Origin: Candidatus Dadabacteria bacterium
Lineage (GTDB): Bacteria; Desulfobacterota_D; UBA1144; Nemesobacterales; UBA2774
Reading direction: 5' to 3'
NCBI GenBank assembly: GCA_030632765.1
Contig: DAOVUC010000041.1
Location: 1-9,867 of the forward strand
Length of the DNA: 9,867 bases
Part shown: positions 1-6,076 of the stretch, piece by piece
Numbering within the stretch: position 1 is the first letter of the stretch
How the letters are laid out: every line of letters starts with the position of its first letter
The notes under the pieces: generated by a model
What the model was told of the DNA's origin: nothing
Seen by the model: only the letters and a program-made list of their open reading frames with translations
The model's database searches: none
Program-made: the position numbers and the translations under genes

Positions 1-705
1 GGACTTTTCTCGGATCACTATATCGTATAGACCCGAGCTTGGAGTTTCTTCAAGATTAATTTCAATCACAGGTTTATTCGTTTGTTTAGCCACAAGCCCC
101 ATTGAAGCCGCGGGCTCAACTACCCCTGACGTCCCGATAATGAGCATTACCTGACACTCCTCTATTGCTTTAAGCACACTGTCTATTAGAGACATTTCGA
201 TCATCTCACCAAACCAGACGACATTTGGCCTGCCGATCTCACCACATTTCTTGCATCTGGGGGGTAACTCCGCTAGAGGCACATCAAAGTTTTGTTCAAC
301 ATCTCCGCATTTGGTGCACCTTATCTGCCACAAATTGCCGTGCATCTCGGTAACATTACTGCTCCCGGCCATTTGGTGGAGACCATCAATATTTTGTGTA
401 ACTAGAGTAAGCTTTTGAAGATCGCTTTCTAATTCGGCCAGTGCGTAATGCCCGGGATTAGGTTTGGCGTCTTTTACCGCATTTCTTCTCCAGTCATACC
501 ATTCCCATATGAGCTTCGGGTCTTTCCAAAAGGCCTCTGGGGTCGCAAGCTCTTCAGGTCTGTAATTCTGCCAAAGACCTTCCTGTCCCCTGAATGTAGG
601 CACGCCACTCTCAGAAGAAATCCCGGCTCCCGTCAACACAACAATATTTGACGCATTTTCTACTAATTCCCGTGCTTGATCTACTTTTTCTTCAGTTTCT
701 GTCAT
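1..705 (-). CDS. cobB: Sir2-family NAD-dependent protein deacylase (CobB-like), C-terminus outside window
   Basis: The gene reads from the ATG at 705 down to the left edge without a stop, giving 235 residues; only a short C-terminal piece seems missing, since Sir2 proteins run about 240-250 aa. Visible Sir2 signatures are the NAD-binding GAGISS (residues 26-31), TFRG (37-40), QNIDGLH (104-110), the catalytic His in MHG (H122), a zinc knuckle with C130/C133 and C151/C154, RPNVVWFGE (159-167), GTS (190-192) and IN (216-217). Sirtuins remove acyl groups from lysines, using NAD+ to yield nicotinamide and O-acyl-ADP-ribose, in the cytoplasm. Y70-D-W-R73 matches the YxxR pocket that in CobB and SIRT5 recognises succinyl, malonyl or glutaryl lysine, so acidic-acyl removal is likely. 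No strong Shine-Dalgarno is seen before this ATG. It lies 94 nt downstream of the binding-protein gene on the same strand; whether they are co-transcribed is unclear. Confidence 0.93.
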   Translation of the reverse strand, partial: MTETEEKVDQARELVENASNIVVLTGAGISSESGVPTFRGQEGLWQNYRPEELATPEAFWKDPKLIWEWYDWRRNAVKDAKPNPGHYALAELESDLQKLTLVTQNIDGLHQMAGSSNVTEMHGNLWQIRCTKCGDVEQNFDVPLAELPPRCKKCGEIGRPNVVWFGEMIEMSLIDSVLKAIEECQVMLIIGTSGVVEPAASMGLVAKQTNKPVIEINLEETPSSGLYDIVIREKS

Positions 706-799
706 AACGTCACTTATTAATATAATTCTACCATTCTATTTAAGAGTTTATATAGAAATGAATACTTCCATATACGCTAAGTAATATTTTCACCCCAAT

Positions 800-1924
800 T
801 CATTTCATGGGATAGACCATTTTGGCTTGAGCAATAGACTCCGGATAAACAATAACTTTTTTCCCTCCCTGCCACTGCACTACGACCATGTCGTGACCTA
901 TCTGATTGCCATTAGAATCTGTCTTGAAATTTCCATAGAATGTTTTAAACTGAGCCCCCTTGGCAATTTCTCGGAGCGCTAAATCATCTAGAGTTCCGGT
1001 CTCCTGAATACACTTCTCAATTATTAGTCCAATATTGTATCCCTGAGCGGCTACGTAATCGGGTTCTTTGCCGTATATAGACACGAACTTTGAAAAGAAT
1101 TCCTCAGGTGTGGGTCCTATATCAGGGTCTATACAGGCACCTTTTTCCCACTGGCTAGAAGATAAGAAGCCCTCGGAGGCTTCCCCTAATTCATCCTTAA
1201 ATAGTTTAATCGAGGCTACAATAAGCCCCGCTGCTTTTGAATAGATCCCTTCTGCCCTCATCTGTTTTGCTAGAGCAAGATCATCCTCAGCACGCCCCAT
1301 TCCAAGAATTAGATCCGGCTCATAGTCTCTGAGAGTATCAAGGAAACCAGAAAAATCCTTAGTTCCCGAAATAAACTTAAACTCCTTAACATCAAATCCC
1401 CGCTCTTCTCCATAGATCCTGGCTCCATTTGCAACACGGGTTGAAAATCCGCTGTTCCCGGCACTGAATGTCGCAATTTTTCTAGCGCTTGGATCAGCTT
1501 TTCTTACAGCGTCTATAATTCCGAATGAATATCTGCTGGCGGGAGTAATTGCATTAATTACGTTTTTAAAGTTCCTCTCCTCTATTTCATCAGTAGAGCC
1601 GCCGTGATTCCAAAGGGTTTTATTGTTTTCCTCTGCAACTTCAGAGGCAGCCAGAGCAAGTGAGCTTGAATAAGGCCCAAGCAGTAGATCAACCTCATCT
1701 TCAAGAATTAACTTTTTGGTTATTTGCCTACATCTATCTACTGAGCTTTCATCATCGTAATAAATAAGCCCTACAGGCAGATTTGCACCCTGGTCTTCTA
1801 AATAAACCCCGCCTCTATCATTAATATCGTCTACCCATCGCTTTACCCCTTCAAAACTTTCTATGCCTTGAACCGAATAATTGCCGGTAAGGGAGATTGA
1901 TAAACCGAGTTTTATATCATTCAT
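800..1924 (-). CDS. LivJ/AmiC-type solute-binding-fold protein without signal peptide
   Basis: This 374-aa protein has the type I periplasmic-binding fold of branched-chain amino-acid and amide receptors (Peripla_BP_6/LivJ class). It opens directly with the first strand of the domain (IKLGLSISLTG, residues 4-14), then shows a DDESS stretch near residues 57-61, DLLLGPYSS (about 79-87), and a second lobe with KIATFSAGNSGFS. Family members normally bear a 20-30-residue Sec signal. None is present, and an in-frame TAA lies three codons upstream of the ATG, so the leader cannot simply have been missed. A GGAGGT motif lies 13 nt before the start, a longer spacing than usual. No permease or ATPase genes are adjacent. 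Either it is a cytoplasmic ligand sensor, as AmiC is in Pseudomonas, or it is an unusual transporter component. The ligand cannot be read from sequence. It follows aspC by 96 nt. Confidence 0.85.
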   Translation of the reverse strand: MNDIKLGLSISLTGNYSVQGIESFEGVKRWVDDINDRGGVYLEDQGANLPVGLIYYDDESSVDRCRQITKKLILEDEVDLLLGPYSSSLALAASEVAEENNKTLWNHGGSTDEIEERNFKNVINAITPASRYSFGIIDAVRKADPSARKIATFSAGNSGFSTRVANGARIYGEERGFDVKEFKFISGTKDFSGFLDTLRDYEPDLILGMGRAEDDLALAKQMRAEGIYSKAAGLIVASIKLFKDELGEASEGFLSSSQWEKGACIDPDIGPTPEEFFSKFVSIYGKEPDYVAAQGYNIGLIIEKCIQETGTLDDLALREIAKGAQFKTFYGNFKTDSNGNQIGHDMVVVQWQGGKKVIVYPESIAQAKMVYPMK

Positions 1925-2020
1925 AAATAGTTATTGCACCTCCACTTTACGATAAATCCGCAAATAGACGCAACAATCCTATAATGAACGATAAAAAGAG
2001 AGAATTCCAGGAGGGGTAGA

Positions 2021-3214
2021 CTAGGAGAGCTTCTTTACTGTCTCAGTGATTCTTTCCATTCCCTTGATAATATCATCCATAGAGGTTGCATAAGAGATCC
2101 TTACGTGGTCATTAGAACCAAATGCAACTCCGGGAACAACGGCAACTTTAGCTTCATCTAGAATGAATTCAGTAAAGTCGAGAGAGTCCTTTATCACTTT
2201 TCCATTGAACGCTTTGCCGAAGTATTCGGATATATTGGGGAATACATAAAAGGCTCCCTGAGGGCTGAAGCAGCTAATTCCCGGAATGTTGTTTAGCTTC
2301 TCAACAATGTAGTTTTTTCTTTGCTCAAACTCTTTAGTTCTATCCTCAATAATTTGGTGGGGACCAGTAAAAGCGGCTATCGCGGCCCACTGCGAGATAG
2401 ATGTTGGGTTTGATGTAGATTGTCCTTGCAGCTTACTCATAGCGCTAATTACCTCTTTGTCTCCTGCAGCATAACCTATTCTCCATCCGGTCATGGAATA
2501 GGTCTTGGACACACCGTTTACAAGAATAGTAGACTTTTTAATATCTTCCCCTAATGATGCAACAGGGATGTGTTTAACGCCGTTATAAATAATCTTCTCG
2601 TAAATCTCGTCTGAAATTATTATAAGTCCCGCATCCATCGCAACATCTACTATTGCTCTTAACTCCTGTTCATTATAAGTAGCCCCTGTGGGGTTTGAAG
2701 GGTAATTCAATATTAGGGCTTTAGTATTTGAGTTGATATGTTTTTTTAGCTCGTCAGGCGTAATCTTGAACCCACCTGCCTCTTTGGTGTCGAGGATTAC
2801 TGATGTTGCTTCAGCAAGTTTTATCTGCTCAGGGTATGAAACCCAGTAGGGAGCCGGAACTATAACCTCATCCCCACCCTCAAAGAGTACTTGTGCTATA
2901 TTGTAGAGTGTATGCTTTGCGCCTACTGATGCTATAATTTCAGACTTTTCGTACTCAAGATTGTGATCTTCTTTTAATCTGTAAATAATCGCGTCTTTTA
3001 ATTCATCTATACCGCCAACCCCGGTATATTTTGTCATACCTTCATTGATTGCTCGAATGGCTTCTTCTTTAACATGATCCGGACTGTCAAAATCAGGCTC
3101 CCCCGCTCCAAATCCAATTACATCCACCCCTTGGGATTTAAGCGCTTTAGCTTTTGCTGTTATAGTTAGAGTCGCTGAAGGTTGAAGCCTTTGTGCACGT
3201 GCTGACAATTTCAT
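2021..3214 (-). CDS. aspC: Class I (type Ib) aspartate aminotransferase, PLP-dependent
   Basis: This 397-aa enzyme should interconvert aspartate and 2-oxoglutarate with oxaloacetate and glutamate in the cytoplasm. It has the full fold-type I set: GAGEPDFDSP (36-45), W124 stacking on the cofactor, SNPTG (173-177) with N174, SDEIYE (201-206) with D202 and Y205, the Schiff-base lysine K237 in SKTYSMTGWRIGY, and R372 in VRISYA for the substrate alpha-carboxylate. Length and motifs match the Ib subgroup (Thermus/Rhizobium type) rather than the E. coli type. T15 and K100 look equivalent to residues linked, from memory, to prephenate amination in plant and bacterial Ib enzymes, so a second role in Tyr/Phe synthesis is possible. 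AGGAGG (minus strand, 3226-3231) overlaps the coaD stop and sits 11 nt before the ATG. The gene follows coaD by 15 nt, suggesting one operon. Confidence 0.95.
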   Translation of the reverse strand: MKLSARAQRLQPSATLTITAKAKALKSQGVDVIGFGAGEPDFDSPDHVKEEAIRAINEGMTKYTGVGGIDELKDAIIYRLKEDHNLEYEKSEIIASVGAKHTLYNIAQVLFEGGDEVIVPAPYWVSYPEQIKLAEATSVILDTKEAGGFKITPDELKKHINSNTKALILNYPSNPTGATYNEQELRAIVDVAMDAGLIIISDEIYEKIIYNGVKHIPVASLGEDIKKSTILVNGVSKTYSMTGWRIGYAAGDKEVISAMSKLQGQSTSNPTSISQWAAIAAFTGPHQIIEDRTKEFEQRKNYIVEKLNNIPGISCFSPQGAFYVFPNISEYFGKAFNGKVIKDSLDFTEFILDEAKVAVVPGVAFGSNDHVRISYATSMDDIIKGMERITETVKKLS

Positions 3215-3229
3215 AAAATATAAATCCTC

Positions 3230-3712
3230 CTAACTTCTTAAAAGTTTTTCCCTTAACTTTGTCTCCACAATTTCTGGAACCATATGTGATGCTGATCCAT
3301 TTAACGATACAACTTCTTTTATTACAGAGGAGCTTATATGCGAGAACTCACTGTCTGTTACCATAAATACGGTCTCTAACTCAGAGCTCAGAGTTTTATT
3401 AGCAAGCGCCATTTGCATCTCAAATTCAAAATCGGAAACAGTCCGCATTCCCCTTAGCACTACATTAGTGCCCATCTTTTTTATGTATTCAACAAGCAGT
3501 CCCTCAAAATAATCCACTTTGACATCGTCCCGGTCTTTAAATATTTCATTTAAAATTGAGACCCTTTCTTCAACCGTAAAAGTAGTTTTTTTAGATGTAT
3601 TATGGGCAACAGCTACTATAATCTGATCGAAGATCTTTACACTTCGTTCGATAATATTTTTATGACCATTTGTAAAAGGGTCAAAGGACCCCGGATAAAT
3701 TGCGATTTTCAT
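3230..3712 (-). CDS. coaD: Phosphopantetheine adenylyltransferase
   Basis: CoaD transfers AMP from ATP to 4'-phosphopantetheine to form dephospho-CoA, the penultimate step of coenzyme A synthesis, in the cytoplasm. The 160-aa length is typical. Visible motifs are YPGSFDPFTNGH (6-17), which includes the nucleotidyltransferase T/HxGH signature (T14, H17), the conserved R87-G in LRGMR, and the C-terminal ISSSVIKE block (126-133), which corresponds to the ISSS..KE/RE ATP-binding motif of the family. The start is firm: the protein begins MKIAIYPGSFDP as usual, and AAGGG inside the end of rsmD lies about 9 nt upstream. It begins 2 nt after the rsmD stop, the rsmD-coaD pairing common in many bacteria, so translational coupling is likely. 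Nothing is unusual in the sequence. Confidence 0.98.
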   Translation of the reverse strand: MKIAIYPGSFDPFTNGHKNIIERSVKIFDQIIVAVAHNTSKKTTFTVEERVSILNEIFKDRDDVKVDYFEGLLVEYIKKMGTNVVLRGMRTVSDFEFEMQMALANKTLSSELETVFMVTDSEFSHISSSVIKEVVSLNGSASHMVPEIVETKLREKLLRS

Positions 3713-3714
3713 GA

Positions 3715-4263
3715 TTATTCACCCTTTCTGAAATAACTAACATGCGTCCCACCAAATGACTTAGTAGCTCTCTTAAAGCCTTTGGGGGTATGCTCAATTT
3801 TGTGGTCGTGCTCTATTACAATAACCCCGTCCGCATCCAATAATTTTGAGGTCTCATGAATAAAATCCTTTACTTCAAGATCATTATAAAGCTTATAAGG
3901 CGGATCAATAAATATCAGGTCAAAGGTCTCTTTTTTGTTCCTGATCCTTGATAACGCTTCTATATAGTGGGAACAAATAGGAGTGGCTTTATCCAAAAAT
4001 CCGCAGCGCAGGTAATTTTCATTCAGTATCTTAAACACTGACGGGTCCTTTTCAATAAAAGTCACATGCTCCGCCCCCCGGCTAAGAGATTCTATCCCTA
4101 GCCCTCCGGAGCCGGCGAATACATCGAGAACTCTCACACCTGATATATCACTCAGAGTATCAAATATGGACTTCTTGACCCTGCTCGTTGTAGGGCGAAT
4201 CTTTTGCCCCTTAGGTACTTTGAGTTTTCTGCCTTTTATAGTCCCTGTTAACACCTGCAACAT
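3715..4263 (-). CDS. rsmD: 16S rRNA (guanine(966)-N(2))-methyltransferase
   Basis: RsmD uses S-adenosylmethionine to methylate N2 of G966 in 16S rRNA during assembly of the small ribosomal subunit. The 182-aa product has the normal length and motif order: the N-terminal TGTIKGRKLKVP and IRPTTSRVKKSIFD segments (6-34) contacting RNA, the SAM-binding motif I LDVFAGSGGLGIE (46-58), an acidic E71 ending strand 2, and the catalytic DPPY (120-123), the signature of exocyclic-amine methyltransferases. A C-terminal THVSYFRKG strand closes the fold. The gene is probably the first of an rsmD-coaD-aspC operon. No Shine-Dalgarno precedes the ATG. Instead a promoter-like pair ends 10 nt before the start (see 4274-4301), so the message may have almost no leader. 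Confidence 0.96.
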   Translation of the reverse strand: MLQVLTGTIKGRKLKVPKGQKIRPTTSRVKKSIFDTLSDISGVRVLDVFAGSGGLGIESLSRGAEHVTFIEKDPSVFKILNENYLRCGFLDKATPICSHYIEALSRIRNKKETFDLIFIDPPYKLYNDLEVKDFIHETSKLLDADGVIVIEHDHKIEHTPKGFKRATKSFGGTHVSYFRKGE

Positions 4264-4273
4264 AAGGGTTGAT

Positions 4274-4301
4274 ATACTACCATGGAGGCTTTTTTTGGCA
4301 A
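4274..4301 (-). promoter_or_regulatory. Candidate promoter of rsmD-coaD-aspC
   Basis: On the minus strand TTGCCA (4296-4301, five of six to the -35 consensus) is followed after 16 nt by TAGTAT (4274-4279, four of six to the -10 consensus). The -10 box ends 10 nt from the rsmD ATG, so the transcript would begin only about 3-5 nt before the start codon. That fits the absence of a Shine-Dalgarno. The match is moderate, and sites of this quality occur by chance in AT-rich spacers. Confidence 0.33.
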
Positions 4302-4449
4302 AGCAGAGTAAAAGTCTATTTTATCAGCAGTTTTCCCATTGTGTCTACTGGCACACACTCTCCTGTACCATATAACTTAAAAAACGATTAACTACTTATT
4401 AGAACTTGGTATAAAGCCTCTACATGATTGTATTTATCTTATTATATAC

Positions 4450-4471
4450 AAATGGCACACGTGTTGCATTT
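4450..4471. promoter_or_regulatory. 22-bp imperfect palindrome, candidate operator
   Basis: The core ACACGTGT (4457-4464) is flanked by symmetric TG...CA and AAA...TTT ends. Of 11 base pairs across the dyad nine are matched, the two mismatched pairs lying at 4455/4466 and 4456/4465. The dyad directly abuts the TATAAT at 4472-4477 and covers where a -35 box would be, the usual place for a repressor or local activator site. The bound regulator is unknown. The half-site TGGCACAC also occurs once alone at 4349-4356. Confidence 0.45.
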
Positions 4472-4477
4472 TATAAT
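4472..4477 (+). promoter_or_regulatory. Perfect -10 box (TATAAT) for the beta-helix lipoprotein gene
   Basis: TATAAT lies 33 nt before the ATG at 4511, giving an expected transcript start near 4484 and a leader of about 26 nt. No good -35 is found at 16-18 nt upstream; that space is occupied by the palindrome at 4450-4471, so the promoter may need an activator or be repressed there. Confidence 0.5.
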
Positions 4478-4510
4478 TAGCATGATTTATGACTAAAAGG
4501 AGGATATATC

Positions 4511-5482
4511 ATGCAAAAAGCGAGAAAAATTCTTTTTATTTCAATTTTATGTCTTATTGCAGGCGCTTTTCACTTTAGTTGTGACGGTGGCGGGAGTGGT
4601 AAGAACAATGGTCAAAATACTCAGACAACCACTATTAACGGCAGAGTAACAAACATTATAGCCTCAGCACAAAAAGAAGAGAGATCATTTAAGTTTGCAA
4701 ATATATTAGACCTCATAACCTTCATAAAAGAAGCTAAAGCACAGGGAGGGGTTTTAGTGACGGCTATTATTGATGGAATTACAGTAGCTAGCGATGTTAC
4801 TGACCCCGAGGGCAACTTCACACTTAAACTAGAACTGGATTCTGCAACCAGCGTATTAATTCTCTTTAATGTAAATGGAGATGATGTTTCTATCGGGCTT
4901 GTTGTTGAGGAAGGATCGATAATAAATATAAACATAAGTATTGACCTTAACGCACCCCCGGGAGACGAAGTTGAAATAGTGGATATGGAAGACGTGCGGG
5001 GTCCCATTCGCTGTGAAACCGGCACTGTAGAGATTATCAAAAATAATGAGAGCGTCGTTATTGATGGCCAAGGAGAGGCATGTATCAGGACTGAAGGGAA
5101 CTGTACAGTGTTTATCGACCTCGAAGATATACTTTTAACAAATTGCGAGCAGTGTGTAGACGCGAGAGGAACATCGGAAGTAACTATTATAAGCCCGATA
5201 GATATAGTTTGCGAGGCAAGTGAAGATGGGGTCAGAGCCAGGGGTAATGCAGAGATAGTCATTGACGCAATTGGAGTAATTGATATATTGGCCGGAGACA
5301 GTGGGGTAAAAGCAGACGGCAACTCCTTCATCTCACTAGGTGCTGATACGTGTGTAATTAATTCTTTAGAAAGCCCGATAGATGTAAGCGGTAATGCCGA
5401 AATCGACACCAGTGGTTGCGGGGAAATAGTAGAAGTCCCTTCTCCCCTTCCATCACCAAGTCCGAGTCCATCTCCATCATAA
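4511..5482 (+). CDS. Secreted, probably lipid-anchored beta-helix repeat protein with Pro-Ser tail
   Basis: I do not recognise a specific family for this 323-aa protein. Residues 1-23 form a signal peptide (basic MQKARK, hydrophobic 8-20) ending at C24 in FHFSC, a non-canonical lipobox because His sits at -3. A Gly/Asn-rich linker follows. Residues 42-145 look like a carboxypeptidase-regulatory-type beta sandwich (INGRV... DVTDPEGNFTLKLEL). From about 192 to 300 there are five repeats of 24-25 residues, aligned at I192, V216, V241, V266 and I290, with the pattern [IV]xAxGNxEIxI. This suggests a right-handed parallel beta-helix, resembling (from memory) the Cthe_2159 carbohydrate-binding family. 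Eight cysteines lie after residue 160, possibly in disulfides. The protein ends in alternating Pro-Ser (310-323). The start is firm: AAGGAGG lies 7 nt upstream. A surface or periplasmic polysaccharide-binding role is inference. Confidence 0.85.
   Translation: MQKARKILFISILCLIAGAFHFSCDGGGSGKNNGQNTQTTTINGRVTNIIASAQKEERSFKFANILDLITFIKEAKAQGGVLVTAIIDGITVASDVTDPEGNFTLKLELDSATSVLILFNVNGDDVSIGLVVEEGSIININISIDLNAPPGDEVEIVDMEDVRGPIRCETGTVEIIKNNESVVIDGQGEACIRTEGNCTVFIDLEDILLTNCEQCVDARGTSEVTIISPIDIVCEASEDGVRARGNAEIVIDAIGVIDILAGDSGVKADGNSFISLGADTCVINSLESPIDVSGNAEIDTSGCGEIVEVPSPLPSPSPSPSPS
5084..5425 (+). repeat. Five protein-level repeats of about 25 residues (beta-helix coils)
   Basis: These are coding repeats within the preceding gene: IRTEGNCTVFI, VDARGTSEVTI, VRARGNAEIVI, VKADGNSFISL and IDVSGNAEIDT start at residues 192, 216, 241, 266 and 290. 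The spacings of 24, 25, 25 and 24 residues match one turn of a parallel beta-helix. The DNA itself is diverged, so the repeat is old rather than a recent tandem duplication. Confidence 0.7.
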
Positions 5483-5529
5483 TTAACCCCTATGACCCTG
5501 ATCGACAGGCACACTATATACGCTAAAAC

Positions 5530-5557
5530 AGGGCAGATCACAGAATGGATCCGCCCT
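5530..5557. terminator. Strong hairpin, probable intrinsic terminator, possibly bidirectional
   Basis: AGGGCAGATC (5530-5539) pairs with GATCCGCCCT (5548-5557) at nine of ten positions, leaving an 8-nt loop. On the plus strand CCCCGTTATTTTAAT follows, a weak T-rich tail, and AAAAC precedes it, giving GTTTTAG on the minus strand. It sits 47 nt after the beta-helix gene stop and before the next promoter, where a terminator is expected. The interrupted T-tract keeps confidence moderate. Confidence 0.6.
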
Positions 5558-5583
5558 CCCCGTTATTTTAATAAAAAAACACT

Positions 5584-5596
5584 TTGTCTGAGACAA
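5584..5596. promoter_or_regulatory. 13-bp perfect palindrome, candidate operator
   Basis: TTGTCTGAGACAA has two perfect 6-bp arms around a central G. Its centre lies 25 bp upstream of the TATAAC box at 5615-5620, so a protein bound there would cover the -35 region of the PA2779/C39/TPR genes. No known regulator was assigned. Confidence 0.45.
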
Positions 5597-5614
5597 TTTA
5601 TCGGTTTTAATATA

Positions 5615-5620
5615 TATAAC
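5615..5620 (+). promoter_or_regulatory. Candidate -10 box for the PA2779-C39-TPR operon
   Basis: TATAAC (five of six to consensus) within a TA-rich run at 5611-5620 would place the transcript start near 5627, about 26 nt before the ATG at 5653. No convincing -35 is present; overlapping TATATA alternatives make the exact box uncertain. Confidence 0.4.
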
Positions 5621-5652
5621 TTATAGCAACCTACTACAGAAAGGAGCGAAGG

Positions 5653-6057
5653 ATGACACTTGCAGCCAGAAGAGGATATAACATCACAATTGTATTTTTA
5701 GTATTAATAACTTTTGTTCCTGTATCTTTAATATCCATAAGCGCCAATGCAGCCGTAACAGAGTCTCAAATGATATCGCCTGAGGAAAACGCATCAACAA
5801 TAAGAGAAATCAATGAGCTTAAAGTAAGACGAGCTCTAGAGAACAAAATAGTTGCCGAAAAATTAATGAGCCGTGGGCTCACTAAAGAAGAAGTATCAGA
5901 TAAGATAAGCGAGATGAGCGATGAGCAGGTGCATCAGATAGCATCACTCACCGACCGCATACCAGCCGGTGGCGACAGCGGCCTGGCAATTGTAGTTACT
6001 ATTCTTATTATAGTCGCTCTAGTACTCCTGATAGTATATTTATATAAAAGGGTATAA
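5653..6057 (+). CDS. PA2779-family secreted single-pass membrane protein
   Basis: The 134-aa protein matches the PA2779-type family of unknown function. It has an N-terminal signal peptide (hydrophobic 11-30, likely cut after ANA at 33), a charged helical region (about 44-100) with the typical '...LTKEEVSDKISEMSDEQVHQIA' pattern, the juxtamembrane PAGGD (104-108), and one C-terminal membrane helix (110-131) followed by YKRV. The predicted topology places the helical domain in the periplasm and the short basic tail in the cytoplasm. AAGGAG lies 6 nt before the ATG, fixing the start. The next gene, a C39-type peptidase lipoprotein, begins 19 nt later; from memory the same pairing occurs as PA2779/PA2778 in Pseudomonas. 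The Gly-Gly just outside the membrane could be a cleavage point for that peptidase; this is a hypothesis, not known biology. Confidence 0.85.
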   Translation: MTLAARRGYNITIVFLVLITFVPVSLISISANAAVTESQMISPEENASTIREINELKVRRALENKIVAEKLMSRGLTKEEVSDKISEMSDEQVHQIASLTDRIPAGGDSGLAIVVTILIIVALVLLIVYLYKRV

Positions 6058-6076
6058 CCTGATAAATCAATCTACG

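Noticed and set aside
448..651. Plus-strand open frame within the left-end sirtuin
   Set aside because: The opposite strand encodes conserved Sir2 motifs throughout, so this is a shadow.
1925..2020. A possible frameshifted signal peptide upstream of the binding-protein gene
   Set aside because: One upstream frame is locally hydrophobic but has no start codon with a Shine-Dalgarno and runs into a stop, so it does not rescue an export leader.
4341..4356. GTGT...ACAC inverted repeat in the rsmD divergent spacer
   Set aside because: Arms of only four bases with a long interior; too weak to call a structure or site by itself.
771..5526. TATACGCTAA occurring at 771-780 and 5517-5526
   Set aside because: A single shared 10-mer in unrelated surroundings; chance is sufficient.
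4621..5541. A 306-codon open frame on the minus strand across the beta-helix gene
   Set aside because: It is antisense to a gene with a strong Shine-Dalgarno, a signal peptide and periodic repeats. Its product is low-complexity Ser/Ile/Thr/Pro with no recognisable domain, as expected of a shadow of the repeats.
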